Of a stretch of 64,000 nucleotides of DNA, positions 33,601-45,400 are shown in pieces. The stretch comes from Papilionanthe hookeriana x Papilionanthe teres (taxonomy: Eukaryota; Streptophyta; Magnoliopsida; Asparagales; Orchidaceae). The DNA is taken from contig CM040427.1 in the NCBI GenBank assembly GCA_022702705.1, positions 76,437,283-76,501,282 of the forward strand, given 5' to 3'. How positions within the stretch are numbered: the first letter of the stretch is position 1; each line of letters starts with the position of its first letter. Under the pieces are notes generated by a model. It saw only the letters and a list, made by a program, of their open reading frames with translations. It made no database searches and was not told where the DNA came from. Made by a program: the position numbers and the translations under genes.

Positions 33601-34940
33601 ACATCAGTAGCAGTAATACTTTTTCAAGTATCGTCCGTTGATCGGAAGCATATGTCGTTCTCCCCGGCAATTCACTAGCCGGTAGGAACCTCCCGAGTAT
33701 ACCGCTTCAACCACAAACCGGTCCCTCCCAAGTGGGTTCAAATTTTCCTCCTATCTCGCGTGTGCAAGAATAGTCTCTCGAGAACGAGAACTAAGTCACC
33801 AACTTTCAAGGTTCTCGGCGACCCGCCTTGTCATGGGCTTGAACCATCTTAGCTCGGTATAGTTCTAAATTTCGTTGCGCCGCAAGTCTTTTCCCTTCCA
33901 AGCTTTCTAATTCTTCGAGTCGTAATCCGGCGTTTTCTTCGTCGTGATCTTGTTTGCAACCGCAATTCCGAGTGAAGGAAGCCGAACCTCTAAAGGTAAC
34001 ACTCGCTCGGACCCATACACCGCAGCGTAAGGTGTAGCTTCGAGTAGGAGTTCGAAGGTTGTCCGAGTAGGCCCATAAGGCTTCTAACAATTTCTCGTGC
34101 CAATTTCTCTTATTATCGTCCAAGGTTTTCTTTAAGATTTGAACGAGAGTTTTATTAAAAGCCTCGCCGAGGCCGTTTGCTCTCGGGTAGTAAATTGTCG
34201 AGTATCGCCGCCGATTCCGTGTCTCCCGACAAAATTGTTGATTTGCGTGCTTCGAATGCCGACCCATTATCCGAGATGATCTCGCGCGGCACTCCGAAAT
34301 GGTAGACAACTCGGTTCTCGAAAACCGCAAGACGTGGTGTGCTTTCACTTCTCTAAGTGGAACCGCTTCGCCCACTTGGAAAAGTAATCCGTAGCCGCAA
34401 GAATGAAGCGATGTCCTTTCGAAGATGGTGGTTCTATCGGACCCACTATATCCGTGCCCCAACATTCAAATGGCCACGACGCAATTGTCGGGTGTAGCAC
34501 ATTCGGAGGTCAGTGCAGAACCACTCCGCGCACTCGGCATTGATGACGCCTCTCGGCGATTTTCATGCAGCTCGGTCATCATCGAGGGCCGTAGTACCCT
34601 AGTCTTTTAATTTTCATCTTCATTTTTGGACCCGACCGGTGAGTGCCACGCAGTCCCGAATGCACCTCTTTAACAATTTCACGGGCCTCGGACCCGCTTA
34701 GGCACCTTAGCCACATTTCGATCAAAAGACCTTCCGTATAATGTGTTGTTTATTAATGCGTAAGACGCAGTTCTTTTCGATCCGATGGGCCGCCGACCCA
34801 TCGTCCGGTAGCTTTCCCGTTTGCGGTAGCTTCATCAATGGCCGTCGCCAATCTTCTCGTGTTTTCTCGTCACCGCCGCAATCGATTCTTTTCTTTGCTC
34901 GATTTGTGTATCGTGTCTATGTCGAGCCGTGATAGGACCC
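33601..34940 (-). pseudogene. E4 integrase, broken
   Basis: The core has Asp at 34450-34452 (within CWGTDIVGPIE), Asp at 34269-34271 (REIISDNG) and Glu at 34163-34165 (NGLGEAFNKT), so the DDE set is intact. It continues 'LVQILKKTLDDNKRNWHEKL' and 'LEALWAY', the usual Tat/Ogre integrase text. The C terminus ends near 33610 with Lys-Tyr-rich codons, as usual for the lineage. The N-terminal zinc module should lie at about 34500-34760 but is split by shifts. Single-base breaks occur throughout. Confidence 0.85.
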
Positions 34941-35152
34941 GACGTCCGTGAACCGACACTTCCACCGATTCATCTTGCAAACAGCAAATTTTTTTGCGAG
35001 ACGGCTAAAGCATCCGCTAAAGCATTCTCTTTTCTAGGAATTTTGTAAATCGTCACATTTGGAATCCGTTCCAACAAACTCGTATGGCATACCGGAAGTA
35101 TTGTTCGAGTCTTCGCTTTAGAATTCGTATCGTCCGGCGATCCGTTGAATGA

Positions 35153-35450
35153 TTAACCGTGAATCCCCGTAGATGTCGATGTCTCGTTATCCCCATTCGA
35201 ATGGTTAATTCCAATACCGTTATGAGGGCTTCGTATTCTCGCTTCGTTGTTCGTACACGGTTCCGTCAAGTGGTAGGAGTATCTTAACATCCCCCGCTCC
35301 GGTGTTATAAAGATTAGCCCGATTCCCGCCTTACCGGCACTATCACTTGCGATTCTTCGTCTTTGTGTGTCAAGATGCTCCGTCGAAATATAATTCCCAA
35401 CGTCGATCATCAAGGTCTTCTAGATTCATTATTTGTTCATCCGGCGTGTC
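35153..35450 (-). pseudogene. E4 second RNase H (aRNH type), broken
   Basis: Between the usual RNase H and integrase lies a second one: 'SAGKAGIGLIFITPE' (about 35345-35300), 'SYHLTEPCTNNEA' (35280-35240) and further helices in other frames. A second RNase H in this position marks the Tat clade (Tat, Ogre, Retand types). It would help remove the RNA strand during reverse transcription. Confidence 0.8.
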
Positions 35451-36050
35451 GTCATCGAGAGGAGATTCGGCCTGCAGAAGGGTGTGCCGCGAGGAAGTCC
35501 GCTAAGACTTGTCCCTTTACGGCACGCAGAGGCACGAAAGTTATATCGAATTGCAATAATATCATCGACCATCCGGCAAGTCCATCGGAAAGTGTTGGAC
35601 GAGTCATCAAGTATCGCAATGGATTAAACTTCGAAATCAAGTCGACCTTATGAGAAAGCATGTAGTGCCCGAGCTTTCGAGCGGCGAAGATCGTGGCCAA
35701 ACAATGCTTTTCAATTGCGGGATACCTTACTTCCGTCGGAAGTAAACGACGGCTTAAGTAGTAAAGAGCATTTTCTTTACCCTCATCATCGACTCCTGCC
35801 AACGAGGCTCCGAGAGAGTCATCTAAAGCCGCGGTGTAAAGTATCGCCGGTCTACCCGAGACTCGGGGCCGCTAAGACAGGAGGTGTCATTAAATATTGT
35901 TTAATGTCTTCGAAGGCCTTCCGGCATTTCTCTTCCCAAACAAATTTGGCGTCCTTTTTAACTAGTGCCGAGAAAGGCCGACACCTACTCCGATAGTGCT
36001 CGAGATAAAGCGTCGAAGATATGCCGCCTTCCTCGAAAAGATCGTAGTTG
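35451..36050 (-). pseudogene. E4 first RNase H (Ty3 type), broken
   Basis: Open from 35802 to 35452: 'ENALYYLSRRLLPTEVRYPA', 'IEKHCLATIFAARKLGHYM', 'HKVDLISKFNPLRYLMTRP' and 'VKGQVLADFLAAHP', in the order standard for Ty3/gypsy RNase H. The upstream connection part (to 36050) is frame-shifted. It degrades the RNA strand of the RNA/DNA hybrid. Confidence 0.87.
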
Positions 36051-37030
36051 TTTTAAGGTTTCGGGAGGCGGCATTTCTAAGATGGCTTTAATCTTCTCCG
36101 GTCGATTTCAATTCCACGATGTCGGACAACGAATCCTAAGAATTTCCCGGAGGTGACGCCGAAGGCGCATTTTAAGGGATTCATCTTAAGGTTAAATTGT
36201 CTTAATCGTTCGAAAACAATTCTCAAATCATACAGTGGTTTTCCTTTACTTTGCTTTCGATGACGACATCGTCCACGTAAGCACTCGACTTCGATCGTGG
36301 ATGAGATCATCAAAAATTCTTGTCATTGCTCTTTGGTAAGTTGCTCCCGCGTTCTTCGGCCCGAATGGCATCACCGTGTAGCAAAATACTCCGATCGGCG
36401 TTCGAATGCCGTAAGCTTTTCATCTTCCGGAGCCATTTTTATCCGGTTGTATCCCGAAGATCCATCCATGAATGAGAATATTTCATGTGTCGAAGCAATA
36501 TCGATCATCGCTCCGGAATCGGTAGAGGGAATTCATCTTTTGGACATGCCTTCGTTTAAATCTCCGAAGTCCACACAAATTCCGATCCGACCATTCTTCT
36601 TTCGACCGGCACTACATCGAGCTAACTGTGCTCGGTATTGTTCTTCACGTGACAAATTTAGCGTCTATTAGCTTTTTAACTTCGGCTATGACTTGTTGTT
36701 CGATTTCTAGACGCATTCTTCTCGGGACCTCGTCCGACCGGAACGTGCAGTAGATCCACTCCTAGCTTATGGACCGCAACCTCTCGGAGCTAATCCCGGC
36801 ATTTCATCGTAGCTCCAAGCAAAACAGCCTTTAAATTCCATTAATAACTCGATTATTTCTTCGGAGTCTTCTTTATCGAGTAAGGAGCTAACAAAGGTAG
36901 GTCTAGGCTCTTTGCTAGTACCTAAGTTAACTTCCGTTAACTCATCTATCGTGGATTTAATTTCTTCTTCGAATTCCGGTGGAGCGTCTCCAATTTGTAA
37001 ATCTTCGAGTTCGTCCGTAGTTTCCATGCG
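36051..37030 (-). pseudogene. E4 reverse transcriptase, broken
   Basis: The N-terminal lead-in at 37027-36767 contains 'DAPPEFEEEIKSTIDELTEV' and 'ELLMEFKGCFAWSYDEMPGL'. The catalytic YVDD codons are intact at 36268-36279. Downstream 'DLRIVFERLRQFNLKMNP', 'KCAFGVTSGKFLGFVV' and 'RGIEID' (36230-36090) are clear. The YVDD codons are out of frame with the residues just before them because of two single extra bases within about 25 nt; one is a TG that reads TCG. Apart from such shifts the domain is well preserved. Confidence 0.87.
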
Positions 37031-38576
37031 CTTTCATCGGACTTGCAAGTGACAACCAAGCAAAATTCAAGTATCGTCAACCGACCCTACCGTGCCGAAT
37101 CCGAGTCCATACTTCGAATCGGGAGGACGGCCGAGTTATTCCATAACTTTTCAAAATGTTGTGATCGGCCTCGTCCATTGTCGAGGTAAGAAACCACGTT
37201 GAATTAAATTTCGAACACAGGGAGAGTACCACTCAAAAGGTAATTCCATTAATTCCGATGAAGTGACATCTTCGAATTGTACATTATTTTCGCTTGGAGG
37301 AAGAAGCACCGCGTAGAATTTCGATCGGCTTTGCACCGTCACTACGTACCTCTTCGACCTCCATACCCTCGATCTTATTAGAATGGATCGGAGTTAGGGT
37401 CATAGTATGTACGTAGTGGTTAATCTTCTCGTACATCGATTTGTATTCTTCGTTCTCTTCATCTTCGAGGAGATCTTGTATTGCGGCTTCTTTCGACTTA
37501 TTGTCGTCGCTTCTGCTTCGATTTCTTTTTCTTCTTCGTAACTATCTTCCCAATCAACATTGATGGCCGGTTTCCTCTCGTCCAATCGTCCTAGTGTCTC
37601 TACCACGGCCTCGTCCCCGCCTCGACCTCGGATGCGAGTCGTGGAGAAACCTTCACCATCTCGCCGAAGGGAGCGGTGAGTGATCGTTGGACTAGAACTT
37701 CGAGTTCTTCGTTGTCTCGAACTTTCTTTGCTTCACTTGTTACGCGTATCTCCGGAGAAGATCGTTTTCTTTGGCGGTGCATAATAAGCCGCATCTTCAT
37801 GGATTCCAATTTCATGTACGGAGAATGGTCGTAAGTCGCCTTTGATGCACTCGTTCCCCTCCATCGTAATATTCGATGCACCGATGCAGTAGATGATGGT
37901 ACCATCCCGTTTTCATGTATCCATGGTCGGCCCAAGAGAGCGTTGAACGACGTTTCGAATCGATTATATGAAATTTTGCGGTTGTCTTTGCTAAATCACC
38001 GGTTTTCATCGCAGCGTTATCGACCCGAGGGCTCTTTCTCCTTTCTCGGTCGAATCCTCTTAATAACATTTTGTCGGCCTCGAGCTCACGAGCATCAATT
38101 TCCAAGTATGCTAGTGTTCGAAGACTCATTATATTGATCGATGCTCCCGGATCCACCAATACTCCGGAGAGCGTAAACTTCCCAATTAGTAATCGAAATG
38201 TACAACCGGTCGGTCGTGATCCGTCGTCCCAAGTAGTAGAGTCATTGTCCGTGAAGGTAACACCTCGTCGTTCTTTTAACGAGCAAACCTCATCTAAGGA
38301 ATCTCCGGCCATTCGAGCTAAGCAAATTTCCGGATCAAGTAAGGCCTCGATCGAGCTTCCCTCATCTCCTTTCGATAAGATGAGAGCATCGTAAATGCTC
38401 GCCTGGCTCGGTAGTTTCCTAAGATGGGCTAAGCACGTCGTAGTCCACTTTGTTTCCATGCGTCTCGCCTTCTTCTCGAACGGGTATGTCTTCCACCTGG
38501 GGTTGGTTCTTCTGAACAACCTCCCGCTTTCCTTTGTCTTTCGGACCCATTCTCGGAGGTAGAACTTTTCCACTTC
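37031..38576 (-). pseudogene. E4 protease and linker, broken
   Basis: The frame 38573-37812 carries 'QASIYDALILSKGDE', 'LSGVLVDPGASINIMSLRTL' with the protease active site DPGAS at codons 38139-38153, 'LLRGFDRERR' and 'TAKFHIIDSK'. The next conserved block, 'GRPWIHENGMVPS', is in the following frame (37935-37890). An acidic linker (EEEKEIEAEA, about 37530) leads to RT. The layout matches Tat/Ogre protease regions. Confidence 0.85.
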
Positions 38577-40930
38577 TTAAGTCGACTTCGTAATTTCTTC
38601 CGAATCTAGTGTCGAGTTTGTCGGTGTCTCCTCCCGAATCGGAATGATCGGCTCTCCCGGATTATCTTCAAAATCCGAAGGCTCTAACTCTATCGTAACC
38701 GGAGCTCCTCGAAACTCGCGCATAGAGCCGTTGCTCGTCGAGCTCTCGTAGCCTCCTCGATGGATGCCTTCTTCGTCATTTTGATCGTCGAGATCTTGTA
38801 TGATTAGAGAATTGTTGTTGGTATCGAAATCGACGCCCGGATTGTCGCTAGTTACGTAATCGTTAGAAACAGTCAAAACGTAGCCAACGCCATCACCCTT
38901 ATCATTATATGATCCCACCGAAGTGAGCAGATAATCATACAAAATCGAGGTTCGAGGGATTTCTCCCCCGAATCGAAACAACTATCCTAGGATAAGCAAC
39001 CCCTAGCCTAGCCTTAGGAATCTCGGTCCCCTCTTCTTCGTCAATTTTCTTCTTTTCTTCGATTGTCTCCCGTCGAGGTGGTTCTTCTATCGCAAGTGAT
39101 AAGACTGGCTTAACGAGTCTCGAACTCGAATCGAAGCTCGCACCGAAGCGGTTCGGATGTTGTCTAAAATCTTCTTCGAAGACCTCGTCCGTGCGGTAGT
39201 CCATCCATCGTTGGTTGCATGCGGATCTATCGAATGACGGGATCGGCTGAGATAACATCGACGGAACCTCCTTTCCGGGGTTCCTTCATGTACTCCTTCG
39301 GGATTGTTATATTTCCTTTCCGAAGGTTGTCGTCGAGCCAACTTTCGAAGGTAATGCAGTCTTCTATCTTGTGCCCAAGCATCCGATGGTAGGGGCAAAA
39401 GTCGGGATCACCTTTCTTGTTGACTTCCTCCGGTCTTTGGGCTCTGGCAACTGGAAATCTGGAGTTTTCATTAAGCCGCGGAACATCTTCGGTACCGCTT
39501 CATTTTTGAACGGATATTCTCTCGCTCGAAGCTCCCTCAATGTACGTCGCGGACGAGACGGCTTGTTCATACCGCGGAGACGACCGATAGCCGGATCGGG
39601 TTGCCGGTAATTTTGTTGTGGTTGTCGCGGCCGTTCGCGTGGTATTTCAGACGGCTGTTTGCCCTCGTCAACCGCCGCAACGACCCCGGATTTCTTTTCG
39701 AAAGTCTTCACCGGCTCTCGCTTGTCCGTCTTGTCGCGCAAAACTTAATTGCTTCGCCTCTTCTTGCAAGCTTCCGGCCTTGCTTAACAACTTCTCAAAA
39801 GTCTTAATAGTGAATCCCTCGAGGAGAAGTGCTATCGGACCGTGAATGCTTTTAAGCAAGATGCCGATCGCATGTTGTTCTTGCAGCTCGTGGTTCACAC
39901 TTCATGCTTAAATTTCTCCATCGAAGTATGTAATCCACTAGAGTTTCATTCGGCCTTTGTTTCTCTACCACTAAATCACCTATAGTGATGTGGTGCCGAG
40001 CTCCGCAAATCGCTTAATGAAGAGGCTCTCTAGCTCGAGAATGTCTTCACGTAACCGTCGAGTACTCCGCATACCCGCCGAAGGCGATTCCCGACGACCG
40101 CCGACGAACCGTCGGAAGAGTAACGCATCGCTCCCGCCGCATCGCAACAACTAGCACGAAAGTGTGCAACATGCCGTCGGGGTTCCCTGCTCCGTCGAAG
40201 GTCTTAAACGGAGGTGGTACGAAGCCTTTCGGTATCGGACAGCGTCGAATCCTTCCGGTAAGGTCTACCCGTCCGAATGGATGTCCCGCTCTTCGATCGT
40301 GCTAAGGCTTCTCGCACCTGCCGTTCTACCAAGTTCTTGATATCCTTTTCGTGGATCATACTTCGTGTCGTATCCTTTTTCAGCTGGTCATCCCCATCGA
40401 CGGATGTAATCTCCTTTCCTCCGTCTACGATGTGAATGACTTCGGGGTGTCTCTCTATGTGGTCGTACTCGACTCCGGAGAGTGGCCGCAGCTACGGCCA
40501 TCTCTTCCATCCTTCTCGCCATTCGAGCGATCGTGTCGTCTTTTCCCGAAGCCGTCTCTTCATCGCTCCGGCTCCTCTCTTCTGCAACCGCAGGAGCACC
40601 TCGAGAAGCCGATGAAGCTCGTGTCTCAACCATGTTGATTTCTCGCATATTCGTTGTCCATGAATTCCGATGAGTCGATCTCATCTCCGAACTTTTCTTC
40701 TCTTTCTTTTGCCAACCGTCTGGATGTCGGTTCTCAACTTTTCCATGGCATCTTCTAGCGGAGCTTTCGTGTATCTTCGTGGTTGTCATGCGATGGTCGC
40801 CGGTCCTTTTTTCACGAGTCCCCTTCATCGCAAGTAGCACTTTCTTCGCATTCCAGCCTCCCGGCGAGACTTTCTCTCTCGGCCGTCGTTTCAATCTCAA
40901 TCGCCCCGTAGTGGGACGCCACACCATTCT
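38577..40930 (-). pseudogene. gag: E4 gag, broken
   Basis: Minus order: charged N-terminal part (40927-40388), capsid-like region at 39898-39668 (LLKSIHGPIALLLEGFTIKT), Arg/Pro/Gln-rich region (39741-39430), then a zinc-knuckle-like FCPYHRMLGHKIEDC at about 39411-39350, with Cys-x2-His-x4-His-x4-Cys spacing as in Tat gags. An acidic tail follows (38981-38577). Many frame changes. It forms the particle and binds RNA in intact relatives. Confidence 0.78.
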
Positions 40931-41988
40931 TCTAGCAGCAGAAGGTCTAGGACCGCATGGTCCGTCGTGCCAAATGCCGGAAGGTGGTATCCTCCCTAAT
41001 CCGTAATCCCGATACTACGACAGGCGGGCTAGCCTTTATTCTCTCGTCGGCTTTTCTATCATGACGGCGGGTTCTACTCGGGGCCCAAGACGGGATTCGA
41101 CCGGCACCCGTCCTATCCTTCGTAGAATTTCCGACACGGGCGCTTTTCCTTCCTTGCGAGCTTTTCTACCAAAGTTCGCGAATCGAGCAAACGGCGTAGT
41201 TCTAGTTCTTTTCGCAGCTATCGTTGTAGTATGCGGGCCGTGGTAATGTGGCGACGAATCTTCGAACATTCTCCTCATCCTCCGCGGCGGAGAGGGGATG
41301 GAACCCGCTTCCTCCTAAAAGTGGTATGTAGTCGGCAATGGTGTATATTCGGTAACTGTGTATATTCCGGCAACTCCGGAATTTCCTCCAGAAAGCAATC
41401 TCAGCAGTCTCCGGCCTCCCCGGCGATCCTTCTATTTCTATTTCTCCTTCGGGTCTTCGTCGGCCGACGGAATCTTCGAACCGGACCCGATTTCGAAGAC
41501 GAAGGTCTTACAGAAGATCCGTACCCTCCACGCGTAATGTGTTTATCATAGTTCCGGATTTGTTTCCCCTTCGATTCGGCGAAGTCGGGGTAGGTGCGTA
41601 AACAACTAGACCAGCGGGGGTAGTAAGAATGCTCCTCCCGCTGGACGGCAAGATTCTCCTAGTCCGGACCCTTCGCAGGGGAGGAAACTCTCGGGTCGAC
41701 CCAAGGTCGAACCCGCGCGGGTTCCTCGCCTCGTATACCTTGTTTGTCGCTGCAAAGAGGGAGACGTCGCGTGACCTCGACGTTCGTGTTTTCAAATCCT
41801 CGTCCAAATCGGATGACCCCATTGTCGGCAGCTTCATCCTTATGGACAGCCGAAGTCCAATCCGTTGGTGAAGGAGAAAATCGCTTCGGGGCTTCCATTT
41901 CCGCAAGGTAGATTCCGTCGTCGCGTCCTAAGTTATGCTTCTTTTCTTCGTGACGAAAAGAAAGGAATCGAAAAGAGTCCGAACTCAT
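40931..41988 (-). pseudogene. E4 first ORF upstream of gag, unknown function
   Basis: It begins with ATG at 41988 (MSSDSFRFLSFRHEEKKHN), the first good start after the primer site, and continues through 41906-41508 and 41278-41036 in shifted frames. I do not recognise a domain. Ogre-type elements carry an extra ORF before gag; this could be its equivalent or the N-terminal extension of gag. It is Arg/Pro-rich, with no signal peptide or membrane segment. Confidence 0.5.
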
Positions 41989-42405
41989 TCTTTGTTCATG
42001 TATTTATAAAAAGAATCATTTGTTAAAAGAATCACTTATTGGAGGGTTTGTTTATTTAGAACTGAATGTTCAAAGGTGTAGAGAAGGTAAGGAATCCGAT
42101 TCGAGTTGGAAAGGAAAAGAAAGTCTTAAGCAAGACTTCTCGACTCGAAGGATCATTCCTAAACTAACACCTATCGGGGTCCACCCCACCTCGTAAATGA
42201 GGTAAAAGGATCTCGGAACCTCTCCGTTTAGGGGTGTCTAAACAAAGTGCTCCTAAATCCGAGAGAATGTCGGCTATACTTGTTCAAGATAGAAATGAAC
42301 ATAGTATTCCAACGGAAAGAAGGGTAGTTCGATCCATTAGGGACATGGATACACTACCGATTTTTTAAAGCGTAATTATTTCGATTATAATGGAGAGAGG
42401 AATTT
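41989..42405 (-). other. E4 untranslated leader
   Basis: About 415 bp with no gene on the coding strand. A TATAAATA word reads on the minus strand at 42001-42008, just before the first ATG, but a leader position makes a promoter doubtful. Confidence 0.5.
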
Positions 42406-42425
42406 TCCCCACGTGAGTCGCCGTA
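42406..42425 (-). other. E4 primer binding site (Tat-type, tRNA-Arg-like)
   Basis: On the minus strand, directly inside the 5' LTR, the sequence reads tacggcgactcacgtgggga. It resembles the tggcgactcc...tgggga class used by Ogre/Tat elements (tRNA-Arg). It fixes E4's orientation as minus. Several bases differ from the ideal. Confidence 0.65.
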
Positions 42426-42428
42426 AGT

Positions 42429-45400
42429 TCGTCAGCATATTTTTAGGTTGTGTTGTATTTTAAAAGGGATCGCCTAACGTAAGTTGTCGGCGAATTTAAA
42501 TTTTAAATTTGATTTAAATATATATATAATTTAGAAAGTAGTATTCGATTTTGAAAATAATTTTAAATTTCGAGATTGAACCGATTTCACATCCCGAATA
42601 GTTTATATAAACGAGCACCGCACCACAAACCGTGTATCTATCCCTAAGGATAGACACACCGCTCGAGGGTGGGGCTCGATCAAATAAACTAGAAGTTTTG
42701 TGACATCCGTTTCGTCCGCGAACCAATTTTATAAGCCGACAAATTCCCCTCGCTTAATATGAAAGTATTAAACAGTGGTTTATATTACTCTGGTTCTTTA
42801 AAATTCTCTATAAGGGCAAGCCCCTATAGTTAATTACATCTTAAGTGACGGAATCACCTAAGAAAACTCTCGATAATAACCAATAATTCTCGCTCTCAAG
42901 AATTTCAAAGTTTAAGGTTTTCAAAGATCGAATTTTGGAATTTCAATAAGGAATGGATCAAATTTGGAACATTTTTGTTTTGTGAATCCGAAGGAAGAAA
43001 GGTAGGAGAAATCACCGATTCGAAGTGAACTTCGGTAATTTCCCGACTATCCTATTGTTTCGCTTCGAATTTAGGAAAGTCCTAATGTTTATTTAATATT
43101 TCAATCTTCGCCAATTTTAATTAATTAGGGCTTATATTTGTATGATAAAATCAAACAAATAAATTCTAGAAGATGTGAGGGTTTATTGTCGTATCGGACG
43201 ACTACCTCGAATCCTAAGACCTAGTTAGGGCTTAATTTGCAATGCAAATGCCTAACAAAGAGGTCGAGGATTTATGTCGCATTAGTGCAAGCTACCTCGA
43301 AGTCCTAAGGCTTTGTTGTTTAATTCTAAGAAGGTTTTGTCAAGTAGGTTCAAGTTTTGTCGATGACGATGGCCGTGCCGCCCACCATGCTCCGAGCTCC
43401 TCGTTGTCGCAGAGGTTTAGTTTTAGAAATCATAAATCAGGAGATGAGAAAAGTGTTTTGGTTTAGAGAAGTCTTAATTTCCAAGTGTTTTGTATTTCGA
43501 TTAAAACAAATCTTAAAGTTGATTATAACGACACCTGTTAAGATCCCACTGGTTCCATCCTTCCGCATCATTATTTTTATCGGATTCACTTAGTCCCGTA
43601 TGAATTCGCTAAACTCAACCGAATGAGTTCCACACTTTCATTTAGACCGCGGGAAATCCCGTTAGCAACACGTAGGTTACATCATCCGAGGTATTCCCGA
43701 TCATCCAACGTGACGTTTTAATTTAGTTGCAATCGTAGTTTTGTGTTCCGTTTGTGATTAAATTTCGAGTTGTTTTATATTTTCGAAATGTTGTGGCGGT
43801 GAATTTTATCTCGCAATGACTTTCAACTTAGTTTTGGTTTCGCTTAGTGGACTATCCTAAAGGTGTGGGTTTTCATGCAACAGCTTGTTTTATCATGCAA
43901 GAAAAGTAAAGTGCATTTGCAATAAAGTAAGTCGTGGAAGTAAATTGCAAGAAAGTAAATTGCAAGAAAGTAGATCGCAATAAAATAAAAGCGTACCCTG
44001 AGGGTCTTCCCGTCATCCCAAGCTACACTTAAAACACAATTAGAATATTTAAGCAAGTTCCTAGGTAAAGCTAAGGGAAAGGTTATGGTTTTCTACCAAA
44101 TTCCTAATCCTATAGCTAGTCATTTCCTATGACGTCTGGGTTCTTTGTGTTTTTGTTCGAAAACGATTTTCTTCATCAAAGAACAATTAAATCCAATTGT
44201 TCTTATAAATATCCTATCATATCGAGGAAGTGCTTAAGAAGAATCTTAAACATCTTTTCAATATTTCTAGGATTGTTTTAAGTCCAAATGAATTTAATTA
44301 TATAAATGAATCAATCGTCCGAGGTTTTCAAGTTTTGTTATTATCTCGCTCAGTGAACTAAGACATTCGAATATCTTATGAGTGAAGTAAGACTTCATTT
44401 AATGTTTCATTTAGGAGTTATAATAATCAAAGCTTTCAAGGGTAAATTAGTATTCAAATGATTCGATTTAAGTTAAAGGGTTTAAATTTGGAATAGTGTT
44501 CAAGTCGCTTTATATTTAATTTCTTTTATGTCTTAGGTGATGTTATATTTAATTCAATTTAATTTAATCGAGTTTTAATTTAATTTAATTTAATTTGATT
44601 TGATGTTTAATTAATTTGATTTGATTTAATTTAATTAAATTATTTAATTTAATTTAATTTAATTTAATTTAATTTAATTTAATTGATTTAATTTAATTTA
44701 ATTTAATTGTTTAATTTAATTTAATTTAATTATTTAATTTAATTTTAATTTAATTTAATTTAATTTAATTTAATTAGTTTAATTTAATTTAATTTAATTA
44801 TTTAATTTAATTTTAATTTAATTTAATTTATAATTTTAATTGAGATTTTAAAAGAGTTTAATGATTTAATTAAGTCTTTTAATATTTTAAATTTGAGTTA
44901 TCATTTTAATTAAGAGTTAAATGTTAATGATATAATTAGTTTAGGGATTTTTAAATTAAAGAATAAATCTCTTCCTAATAAATATCCCTTATTTTAATAA
45001 TTCCAATTTATTATTCCTCCAAATTTAATCTATTATTTAATTAAAGTTTAATCATTTTAAAATTATTTAATGGGTTTCTACCCTTTAATTATTTAAATTT
45101 CAATCATCCAAACCAGATTAAGATCAAATATTTTACTTGTTGATTTTTTATTAAACCTAAAGTTTTAATTAAGGGTTAAAAGTTTAATTACCATTTTACC
45201 CCTTAAACTTAATAATTTCATAACTCACTAAATTGAACACAAATGAATTTGAAATTTTTATGTGACTTCACTCATATGTCAATAAAGACATGAGAGGAGA
45301 AAATGTGATTTTTCTGTATTTAATTTATTTATATAATTATTTTTGGTGGAAAATAGAGATTTTCAAGGAAAATTTGACAACATGACCAAAGGAAAGTTTC

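Noticed and set aside
42001..42008. TATAAATA on the minus strand in the E4 leader as promoter
   Set aside because: It lies downstream of the 5' LTR, just before the first ATG; without transcript data it is more likely chance in AT-rich DNA.
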